Below, in pieces: positions 1 through 6,267 of a stretch of 15,401 nt of DNA (position 1 is the stretch's first letter; each line of letters begins with the position of its first letter). Source of the DNA: CAYRUP01 sp964578975. Lineage in GTDB: Bacteria; Pseudomonadota; Gammaproteobacteria; DSM-16500. A program made the position numbers and the translations under genes. Location: contig CAZOFA010000059.1 in NCBI GenBank assembly GCA_964578975.1, forward strand, positions 1-15,401. Direction: 5' to 3'. The notes below the pieces were generated by a model, which saw only the letters and a list, made by a program, of their open reading frames with translations, made no database searches and was not told the DNA's origin.

Positions 1-18
1 TGCTTTGGGTGGCACACG

Positions 19-744
19 TTATGGATGCGCTAATCCAAATATTTGTAAAAGACGTATCACCAACCAGCCCATATCAAATTCCCACCATTTCACCGAAAAT
101 TTTGCCGAGGTACCAAAGGTGTGATGGTTATTATGTAATTCTTCACCGCCAATAAAAAATCCGACGGGGATCAGATTGCGTGAGGCATCTGGACATTCGA
201 AATTGCGGTAACCGACATAATGACCGACGCCATTCACGACACCTGCCGCAAAAAATGGAATCCATGCCATTTGCAGTGCCCAGATGGAAATACCAATGGG
301 ACCAAATAAAACGACGTCAATAATAAACATAAGCAAAATGCCATACTTGTTATTGGACGCATACACATGACGCTCCATCCAATCATCTGGCGTGCCTTGA
401 CCGTAACGTTCAAGCGTTTCTTGATCGCGACTTTCTTTTTTGTAAAGTTCGGTACCTTGAAATAATACTTTCCAAATACCTTGTTTGATTGGGCTATGCG
501 GATCTTCATCGGTTTCAACTTTCGCATGATGCTTACGATGCACCGCCGCCCATTCTTTCGTGACCATACCGGTCGTCAACCACAACCAACAACGAAAAAA
601 TTGGCTCGCGATGGGATGCAATTCAAGTGCACGATGCGCTTGGCATCGATGTAAAAAAACTGTGACACTTACAATCGTGATTTGAGTTAAAACGAGTAAA
701 ACAACGAGGTAACCCCACCAAGGTAAATTTAAAACACCGTGCAT
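19..744 (-). CDS. Membrane fatty-acid (acyl-CoA-type) desaturase
   Basis: This is an integral-membrane di-iron desaturase that would put a cis double bond (probably delta-9) into acyl chains and so set membrane fluidity. All three histidine clusters of the family are visible: HRCQAH at residues 32-37, HRKHH at 69-73 and HNNHH at 204-208. A further family-like stretch, GHYVGYRNF, spans 174-182. Hydrophobic segments lie near 8-30, 136-158 and 160-175. At 241 residues it is at the short end of the family, but start and stop are both in the window and no cluster is missing. The ATG at 742-744 has an AGGG-type ribosome site about 10 bases upstream. It is divergent from mutM. Substrate and regiospecificity cannot be read from the sequence. 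Confidence 0.92.
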   Translation of the reverse strand: MHGVLNLPWWGYLVVLLVLTQITIVSVTVFLHRCQAHRALELHPIASQFFRCWLWLTTGMVTKEWAAVHRKHHAKVETDEDPHSPIKQGIWKVLFQGTELYKKESRDQETLERYGQGTPDDWMERHVYASNNKYGILLMFIIDVVLFGPIGISIWALQMAWIPFFAAGVVNGVGHYVGYRNFECPDASRNLIPVGFFIGGEELHNNHHTFGTSAKFSVKWWEFDMGWLVIRLLQIFGLAHP

Positions 745-776
745 ATCTAATCACCCTTATATGTTAATCGAACGTC

Positions 777-805
777 TCGACAGGCTTCCCTAAGCATAGC
801 ACAAT
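777..805 (+). promoter_or_regulatory. Candidate sigma-70 promoter for mutM
   Basis: TCGACA (777-782, 5 of 6 to the -35 consensus) is followed after exactly 17 bases by CACAAT (800-805, 4 of 6 to the -10 consensus). Transcription would start near 812, about 16 bases before the mutM ATG. This is read by eye only. Confidence 0.35.
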
Positions 806-827
806 GCGAGCTTTATTGGGGTAAATT

Positions 828-1640
828 ATGCCAGAATTACCTGAAGTTGAAACAACCTTATGCGGTGTTAAGCTACATATTTTGCATAATAAAATCAACA
901 ACATAGTCATCCGTCAGGGAACTTTACGCTGGCCCATTCCCTCGCATCTTCCTAATACACTGAAAAATCAGGTTATTCAAGCAGCCGCGCGACGCGCAAA
1001 ATATTTGTTATTCGAAACCGCTATCGGCACGCTCATTCTCCATCTTGGCATGTCTGGGAGCCTGCGTATTCTTACACATCCGATCCCCCCAGGAAAGCAT
1101 GATCACGTGGATATTGAATTTGCCAATCAAAAAATTTTACGTTACACCGATCCGCGTCGTTTTGGCGCTATTTTGTGGAGCGAAAATCCTCATCAACATG
1201 TGTTGTTAAAAAATTTAGGTGTCGAACCACTCGAGCGTGGTTTTTCGGGAAAATATTTACATGAACGTTCTAGAAGAAAAAAAATTTCCATTAAATCTTT
1301 TTTAATGGATAACAAAATTGTGGTGGGCGTTGGAAATATTTATGCGACGGAAAGTTTGTTCGCGGCGAACATTGATCCGCGAATTCATGCTGAAAAAATT
1401 TCACGGGAACGTTATGAGATTCTTGCCACACAAATAAAAAAAATTTTGCGTCAAGCGATCAAGCAAGGTGGAACGACATTAAAAGATTTTGTGAATAGTG
1501 AGGGGAAACCAGGGTATTTTAGTCTGCAGTTAAAAGTGTACGGACGACACGAACTTCCCTGCGTCATTTGCAAATCAACCTTGAAAACCATTCGACAAGG
1601 ACAACGCTCGACGGTTTTTTGTGACAAATGTCAAAGTTAA
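828..1640 (+). CDS. mutM: Formamidopyrimidine-DNA glycosylase (MutM/Fpg)
   Basis: This bifunctional base-excision repair enzyme removes 8-oxoguanine and formamidopyrimidines and nicks the resulting abasic site by beta,delta-elimination. It opens with MPELPEVETT, the family signature in which the exposed Pro and the next Glu are catalytic. Lys58 (Lys57 in the mature protein) is the conserved catalytic lysine, in the context RRAKYLLF. The C-terminus carries the DNA-binding zinc finger, C245-x2-C248-x16-C265-x2-C268, with the typical GQRSTVFC segment. The length of 270 residues is normal. The ATG at 828 is preceded by TGGGG at 817-821. The gene stands alone, divergent from the desaturase and convergent with the ABC transporter, with a palindromic repeat just after its stop. 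Confidence 0.97.
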   Translation: MPELPEVETTLCGVKLHILHNKINNIVIRQGTLRWPIPSHLPNTLKNQVIQAAARRAKYLLFETAIGTLILHLGMSGSLRILTHPIPPGKHDHVDIEFANQKILRYTDPRRFGAILWSENPHQHVLLKNLGVEPLERGFSGKYLHERSRRKKISIKSFLMDNKIVVGVGNIYATESLFAANIDPRIHAEKISRERYEILATQIKKILRQAIKQGGTTLKDFVNSEGKPGYFSLQLKVYGRHELPCVICKSTLKTIRQGQRSTVFCDKCQS

Positions 1641-1649
1641 AATTCGTGA

Positions 1650-1665
1650 TCGTGAACGTTTGCGT
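1650..1665 (+). repeat. 16-base sequence shared with the window end
   Basis: TCGTGAACGTTTGCGT here, directly abutting the left arm of the palindromic element at 1666, recurs exactly at 15301-15316. Both copies lie within 10 bases of a stop codon (mutM and wrbA). It may be the outer part of the same repeat family. Confidence 0.55.
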
Positions 1666-1759
1666 ATGTGTCATTCCCGCGCAGGCGGGAATCCATTCAG
1701 AAAATGGCACGGTAGTTGTTATTTCTAGATAGATTCCCGCCTGCGCGGGAATGACACAT
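1666..1759. repeat. Nested palindromic intergenic repeat (REP/MITE-like)
   Basis: Two perfect 28-base inverted arms (1666-1693 and 1732-1759) enclose a 38-base centre. Each arm contains its own hairpin, ATTCCCGC-GCAG-GCGGGAAT on the left and its complement on the right. The RNA could therefore fold as two small GC-rich hairpins or one long stem. The centre also holds a short CCATT/AATGG inverted pair. The element fills the space between the converging mutM and ABC-transporter stops and ends 12 bases before the latter. There is no T tract, so it is not a classical terminator, although it could block read-through or protect 3' ends. Similar ATTCCCGC...GCGGGAAT palindromes are dispersed in many proteobacterial genomes. 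There is no coding capacity, so movement would need a transposase in trans. Confidence 0.85.
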
Positions 1760-1771
1760 GCAATCAGGGCC

Positions 1772-3487
1772 TCAAGTTCTTTCGACAGAATAATCCGCCA
1801 AATCCACCACATGATCATGATGCTCATGCAAACTCGGTCGATGCCCCACACTCACCAACGAACAATGCGGCAAACGTTTTTTTAATAATTGATACAGTTG
1901 TTGCTCATGAGCTAAATCAAGCGCCGACGTGCTTTCATCTAAAAACACCCAATCGGGTTTATGCAACAACACGCGCAAAAACGCGATGCGTTGCAATTCT
2001 CCGGGTGACAAATGCTCTGACCACGCCGTCACGTGATTGAGTTCATTCGCCAAATGCGGCAAATCACAATCCTGTAATAATTTTATGAGTTCTTGATCAT
2101 CGGGATTGATTTTGTCAGGAAATAACAATGCTTCTCGCAATGTCCCCAGCGGCATATAAGAACGTTGTGGAATATACATAATCTTTTGTTTTTCCGGCAA
2201 CGTGATTTCACCTGAGCCATACGGCCATATTCCTGCAATCGCACGTACAAACGTACTTTTACCAATGCCCGAATTTCCTTTGACCCAATAATGTTGCCCG
2301 TGCACAAATTCTTCTGAAATTTTATCTAATAATTTTTCGCCATTCGGCGTAAAAATCGTTATATCCTTCGTGCCAATATTATTTTTTTGTGTGGTGTTGT
2401 ATTGAAAATTATTTTTCTTAAGCGCATCTTGTTCCACTTCATACACATGCTGTAAAAAAGTGAGTAAACGTCGCATCACCGCTTGCCATTCTGCAATCGT
2501 GGTATATGAATTCACGATGAATGAAAGCGCTTCTTGAATACGCGTGAACGCCGATAATGTTTGAATTAATCCGCCCAGTTTAAACACTTTACGAAAATAA
2601 TTTGGCAGTGCAACCACGAGTGGCAAAATAACTGAAACTTGATTGTATCCTGACGTAAACCATAATAATAATTTTTGTCGCAGAATAATCGCGTACCAAT
2701 TTTCGAGTACACCACTAAAAATTCTTTGCAAAATATTTTTCTGATGATGTTCACCACGATATAACGCCACATGCTCCGCGTGCGAACGTAAATCAATCGC
2801 GGCAAAACGAAAATTCGCTTCACGTCGTTGTTGCTCGAAGTTCAACATTACCAAAGGACGCCCAATTTTAAAGGTGAGCACGGTTCCAATCGATGCATAC
2901 AAAATTGCAACCCAGACTAAATAGCCTGGCACATGCCATGTTCCCAATGACCCCAATGGAATCGTGAGAATACCCGACAATTCCCACAAAATATAAATAA
3001 ACGCAAAAATGGTGACAACCGCACTGAGCATCCCTAACAACAGCGCCAGAGAAATATTCACTAAACTATTGATATCTTCTTGAATACGCTGATCGGGGTT
3101 ATCGGTCGTATCATTAAAATCTTCTAAATAATAATAACCGCGCCAATCGAGCCAGCGATTGAGAAATTGCTGCGTCAACCAGCGACGCCAACGTAACGCC
3201 AAATAACTCTGCAAATAATAGCGATACACCGCAAGCACAATATTGATGGACGCCATGAAAATAAAAATCACCAACAAATCAAACGCACCGTGCCAATCAT
3301 AATCCTGCAATGCATTGTAAAAATAGTTATACCAAGTGGTAAATAACACATCCATACCCACAAGAGTAATCGACATCACTAAAACAGCACTTAAAAAAGC
3401 ATACGCGCTATTTTTATAATCTGATCGCCAATAGGCTTTTAAGAGTTGCCAAGCCGTATATGGTCGCGGCTCCAATGATTGGCTCAT
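1772..3487 (-). CDS. YddA/BacA-type ABC transporter, fused permease and ATPase
   Basis: This is a half-transporter with permease and ATPase in one chain, of the ABC_membrane_2 type that includes E. coli YddA, mycobacterial Rv1819c and the permease-only SbmA/BacA proteins. The N-terminal half has membrane segments near 28-50, 68-92, 147-170, 187-208 and 280-297. The family motif NPDQRIQEDI sits at 130-139. The ATPase half has Walker A GNSGIGKST (404-412), Q-loop Gln441, signature LSPGE (493-497), Walker B VFLDE (514-518) and H-loop His549, so it should be active. The length of 571 residues is usual. The ATG at 3485-3487 has AGGGA about 8 bases upstream. Relatives move peptides, cobalamin or antimicrobial compounds, and BacA proteins matter for survival inside host cells. 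The substrate here is unknown. Confidence 0.9.
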   Translation of the reverse strand: MSQSLEPRPYTAWQLLKAYWRSDYKNSAYAFLSAVLVMSITLVGMDVLFTTWYNYFYNALQDYDWHGAFDLLVIFIFMASINIVLAVYRYYLQSYLALRWRRWLTQQFLNRWLDWRGYYYLEDFNDTTDNPDQRIQEDINSLVNISLALLLGMLSAVVTIFAFIYILWELSGILTIPLGSLGTWHVPGYLVWVAILYASIGTVLTFKIGRPLVMLNFEQQRREANFRFAAIDLRSHAEHVALYRGEHHQKNILQRIFSGVLENWYAIILRQKLLLWFTSGYNQVSVILPLVVALPNYFRKVFKLGGLIQTLSAFTRIQEALSFIVNSYTTIAEWQAVMRRLLTFLQHVYEVEQDALKKNNFQYNTTQKNNIGTKDITIFTPNGEKLLDKISEEFVHGQHYWVKGNSGIGKSTFVRAIAGIWPYGSGEITLPEKQKIMYIPQRSYMPLGTLREALLFPDKINPDDQELIKLLQDCDLPHLANELNHVTAWSEHLSPGELQRIAFLRVLLHKPDWVFLDESTSALDLAHEQQLYQLLKKRLPHCSLVSVGHRPSLHEHHDHVVDLADYSVERT

Positions 3488-3528
3488 GCATTCGTCCCTG
3501 TGCTTTCTTTTTCCAGAGTTTATTTGTC

Positions 3529-3558
3529 AGTATAAACAGGAATGCAAGCGGATGTACA
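3529..3558 (-). promoter_or_regulatory. Candidate promoter for the ABC transporter
   Basis: On the minus strand TGTACA (3553-3558) is followed after 18 bases by TATACT (3529-3534, 5 of 6 to the -10 consensus). This would give a leader of roughly 35 bases. TGTACA is itself palindromic. Read by eye only. Confidence 0.35.
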
Positions 3559-3622
3559 CAATGTCACTCTTTGCGCTATCCTATATTGGGTTTAGGTGTT
3601 CACTTGTTATAAGGAATATGAC

Positions 3623-4351
3623 ATGGCAGAAACAACTTATAGTTTACCTGTGTTGGAAACCGTGAAAGCGGCTTGGGAAAAAGTGAAAGGAACGAAAGGG
3701 ACTTTTTGGGCGATCATCGGAATTTTTATTGTTGTAATGCTTATCCTCAGCTTAATTGCGAATGGTTTTGCAGCAGCCGGGTTGACCTGGATTGCGGGTA
3801 TATTTAAATTTGCGTCCATCCTCGTACAAATGTTTATTGGATGGGGTTTAATTTATACCGGCATTCAACGAGCCCTAGATTTTCCGATTCGTTATCGCAT
3901 GATTACCTACGTTTTTGATCTCACGATTTTCCTTTACATGATCGGATTTTATATTTTACGCGTATTAGTTTTATTACCTTCGGGTCTTGTGCTGGGTGCG
4001 GGAATTGGTCTTTTTCATCTTCCAGATAATGGATTTTTTAATTTTCTCGGCGTTATTTTATTTTTGCTTGGATTGGCCGCCACGATTTATTTAAGTGTAC
4101 GCATGTGGATAGGACAAGCATTTATATTGGATAAAAAAATAAATCCATGGCAAGCTCTCAAATTAACTTTTAATGCAACACGCGATAATTTTTGGAATTT
4201 GATTGGACTCGTATTTATTAATTTACTCATCGCGATTGCATGTGCCCTGACGCTCGGTATCGGGTTGATTTGGGGTATTCCCTATTTTTGTATTATGTAC
4301 GGTGAACTTTATAAGAAATTATATGTCGGTCGACAAATGGTCCCCGCTTAA
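3623..4351 (+). CDS. Multi-span inner-membrane protein of unknown function
   Basis: This 242-residue protein is mostly hydrophobic, with about five or six membrane segments near 28-47, 54-80, 96-133 (probably two), 139-160 and 192-224. A short charged N-terminus precedes them, and a positively charged tail (LYKKLYVGR) follows. No catalytic motif is visible. The last third (an amphipathic NPWQALKLTF segment, then two hydrophobic stretches and a YGELYKK tail) recalls small bacterial YciC/DUF-type membrane proteins, but I cannot place it in a named family. I chose the ATG at 3623 because AAGGA at 3611-3615 is well spaced for it. An upstream in-frame start at 3596 lacks such a site. The lipoprotein gene begins 21 bases after its stop, so the two are probably cotranscribed. 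Confidence 0.8.
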   Translation: MAETTYSLPVLETVKAAWEKVKGTKGTFWAIIGIFIVVMLILSLIANGFAAAGLTWIAGIFKFASILVQMFIGWGLIYTGIQRALDFPIRYRMITYVFDLTIFLYMIGFYILRVLVLLPSGLVLGAGIGLFHLPDNGFFNFLGVILFLLGLAATIYLSVRMWIGQAFILDKKINPWQALKLTFNATRDNFWNLIGLVFINLLIAIACALTLGIGLIWGIPYFCIMYGELYKKLYVGRQMVPA

Positions 4352-4372
4352 TTTGCAGAAAGGATGTTATTG

Positions 4373-5137
4373 ATGTTCCTAAAGCGTAGCATTATTTTTT
4401 CGTCTCTTTGCACTCTGTTGCTCACTGCGACCAGTTGTTCTTTCAATCCATTCACAACTGACAATGAACTCACCGGCAGCGCCGCTGGCGCTGCATTGGG
4501 TGGCGTCGTGGGTGCAGGAAGTGCTGCGCTTTTAGGTGCAAATAAGTATGTGATCGCGCTTGCGGGTGTGGGTGGTGCGGCGGTCGGTTACTATGTCACA
4601 ACCCTTAATTTTGCCTCAGGCGGTGTGGTAAAAGCAGGCGGGCAAGTTTTTTCCGTGGGTGATTATGTCACGATAGAAATTCCAACTGACACGATTTTTG
4701 AGGATAATTCAGCAGATTTATTACCGGAAGCAGGACCCGCATTGAATAGCGCCGTCATGGTGTTAGCGCGTTATCCCAATAACAATATCCTGGTCTCAGG
4801 CAACACCAGCGGTTTTGGTCCAAAGCGCTATGAACTGCGCTTATCCGAAGCGCGCGCGGAACGCGTCTCTGCCTATTTATGGTCGCATGGGATTAGTGCA
4901 TTTAAAGCAACGGATGCAACAGTACCCACGCGCAGATTGATGTATGTGGGTTACGGAAACTATTTCCCCATCTCAAATAATATTAAAGCAGCAAGCATAC
5001 GCGAAAATAGCCGCATTCAAATTACCTCATTTCCCGGTGATGCAGAACTTGGGTTGTGTCCACGACAAAAAGTGTTTGCCAATATTGGTGAGGTGCAAGG
5101 GGAACCGATTCAACCGACTTATAAAGATGAATCGTAA
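4373..5137 (+). CDS. OmpA-like lipoprotein with glycine-zipper segment
   Basis: This is a predicted outer-membrane lipoprotein. A signal peptide (KRS, then a hydrophobic core) ends in the lipobox LTATSC with Cys22 as the lipidated residue. Residues 35-76 are a Gly/Ala-rich zipper-like stretch that could insert into membrane. Residues 98-218 form an OmpA/MotB-type peptidoglycan-binding domain, with the LSEARAERV helix and the closing RENSRIQIT strand. The conserved Arg (Arg161) is present, but the Asp expected 15 residues earlier is Ser146, so peptidoglycan binding may be altered. The architecture resembles the Legionella C-OmpA-like protein annotated CmpA, from memory only. I prefer the ATG at 4373 because AGAAAGG (4357-4363) directly abuts the ATG at 4364, leaving no spacer there. 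Its stop lies one base from the convergent gene's stop. Confidence 0.88.
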   Translation: MFLKRSIIFSSLCTLLLTATSCSFNPFTTDNELTGSAAGAALGGVVGAGSAALLGANKYVIALAGVGGAAVGYYVTTLNFASGGVVKAGGQVFSVGDYVTIEIPTDTIFEDNSADLLPEAGPALNSAVMVLARYPNNNILVSGNTSGFGPKRYELRLSEARAERVSAYLWSHGISAFKATDATVPTRRLMYVGYGNYFPISNNIKAASIRENSRIQITSFPGDAELGLCPRQKVFANIGEVQGEPIQPTYKDES

Positions 5138-5138
5138 C

Positions 5139-6161
5139 TCACGAAATAGAACAACTCCCTTTCTTAGGTTTGATTTTTTTGATTTCCTTCAGCAATACCT
5201 CATCGATTTGCTGAATGGTGTCTTCGAGAGATTTTTTAACGCCGGCAGAAAATAAATTGGTGGATTTTCCACTGTTCGCCATTGCTGTTTTTAATTCTGC
5301 TAATGCCGAGTTAATTGTACCCTGATCATATAATTTTACTGCTTGTTCTTTGGATTCGGCTTTCGCATAGCCTGATATCAAACGGCTCACTTCAAGCGGT
5401 ATCTGGTAACTGCTTCTGGTTTCCATAAGGTAAGACTGAAACATATCATACGCATCTTTCAAAACAGCAAGCTTTTCGTTATAAAGCAACGCTCCGGATA
5501 TACCTAAATTTAATTGTGGATTATGCAATACTTTTTTATCGTGAGGATCGATAAGCATAATAATGAATAATAAAAGCGTTTGTGTTTCTTGATTCGATTT
5601 TTTTTCTAGTTCGAGTGCCTGCAAAGATTCTCTACGTCTTGATGATATGAAAGAATCGGCGGACTGCAGGTGGAATACTGCAACCTCCGTAAAAGTTTCC
5701 ATATGTCTGTAGGCATTTTTTAAATATTGTAAAGCCGTCACTCCAGCTTTATCTTTCAAAGTTAGATCGGGTTTTTTTTGAAGTAGTAATTTAATGATTT
5801 CACTTATTTGCTCAAAATTCTCGGCTGCTTCTGTTGCTGCTTTGATTGCTACTTCTTTTGCTGCTTCTGCATCTTTTTTTTCTTTAATGGTGGCGGTCGA
5901 TCCTTCTTTATTAACTTTAATAACTGCTTTTTCAGCAGCTATTACTATTTCATCAGCCGTTACTTTTGCATTTATCAAGCCTACAGCTAGCTTAACCGCA
6001 GACATGAGCGGACTCTCCTTGTCTGCATTTCTTACCGTATTAAGTTTTGCTGTCGCCTCGTCTGTCCCAAGCTTTTCTAAATAATCCTGTAGTTGCGACA
6101 AATCCCTTTGAGTAATATGTGTAAATATGATGTCTGTATCATCTTTTCTTTCACTCTGCAT
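5139..6161 (-). CDS. Ankyrin-like protein with C-terminal CaaX motif, putative host-targeted effector
   Basis: This is a 340-residue protein with no orthologue I recognise. An ankyrin-like unit is clear at 119-154 (EIIKLLLQKK, DKAGVTALQYL). A partial one at 41-65 (NADKESPLMSAVKLAVGLI) is separated from it by about 50 Ala/Lys/Glu-rich, probably helical residues. The rest is predicted helical. The last residues are polybasic (Lys328, 329, 331, 333, 334) followed by Cys337-Ser-Ile-Ser, which fits a CaaX box for host farnesyltransferase. Legionella AnkB likewise combines an ankyrin domain with a functional CaaX, so an injected, lipidated effector is inferred. There is no signal peptide. The ATG at 6159-6161 is preceded by GGGCGG. 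A TTG at 6180-6182 would add seven residues but has no ribosome site. Base composition is AT-rich. Confidence 0.75.
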   Translation of the reverse strand: MQSERKDDTDIIFTHITQRDLSQLQDYLEKLGTDEATAKLNTVRNADKESPLMSAVKLAVGLINAKVTADEIVIAAEKAVIKVNKEGSTATIKEKKDAEAAKEVAIKAATEAAENFEQISEIIKLLLQKKPDLTLKDKAGVTALQYLKNAYRHMETFTEVAVFHLQSADSFISSRRRESLQALELEKKSNQETQTLLLFIIMLIDPHDKKVLHNPQLNLGISGALLYNEKLAVLKDAYDMFQSYLMETRSSYQIPLEVSRLISGYAKAESKEQAVKLYDQGTINSALAELKTAMANSGKSTNLFSAGVKKSLEDTIQQIDEVLLKEIKKIKPKKGSCSIS

Positions 6162-6196
6162 ACTAACCGCCCATTTATTCAAATAGACATATTATT

Positions 6197-6205
6197 ATTG
6201 TAGCA
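6197..6205 (-). promoter_or_regulatory. Candidate extended -10 for the ankyrin-like gene
   Basis: On the minus strand TGCTACAAT (TGn plus TACAAT, 5 of 6 to the -10 consensus) lies about 35 bases upstream of the ATG at 6161. No convincing -35 is present, which extended -10 promoters can tolerate. Transcription would start near 6190, only about 8 bases before the alternative TTG start, and this favours the ATG. Confidence 0.35.
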
Positions 6206-6267
6206 TATTTGAACAGAATATGGGGGGCTTGAGAAAAATTTTTACCTTTTTATTCAATTAGCTAGAA

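Noticed and set aside
1666..1759. CRISPR array or insertion sequence at the palindrome
   Set aside because: There are only two arms, in inverted orientation, with no spacer series and no transposase frame.
1564..1851. Minus-strand open frame across the mutM end, the palindrome and the transporter end
   Set aside because: It runs through the repeat and overlaps two well-supported genes. Its protein has no recognisable features.
5794..6084. Plus-strand open frames opposite the Ala/Lys-rich part of the ankyrin-like gene, one of them very Cys/Phe-rich
   Set aside because: They are the complement of biased Ala/Lys/Glu codons in a supported gene. No ribosome site or domain supports them.
6180..6182. 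TTG as start of the ankyrin-like protein (347 residues)
   Set aside because: It has no ribosome site and lies only about 8 bases from the likely transcription start. The ATG at 6161 has a GGGCGG upstream.
6235..6255. AAAAATTTTT stretch as terminator after the 494-residue gene
   Set aside because: It is a self-complementary A/T run without a GC stem or loop, too weak to call.
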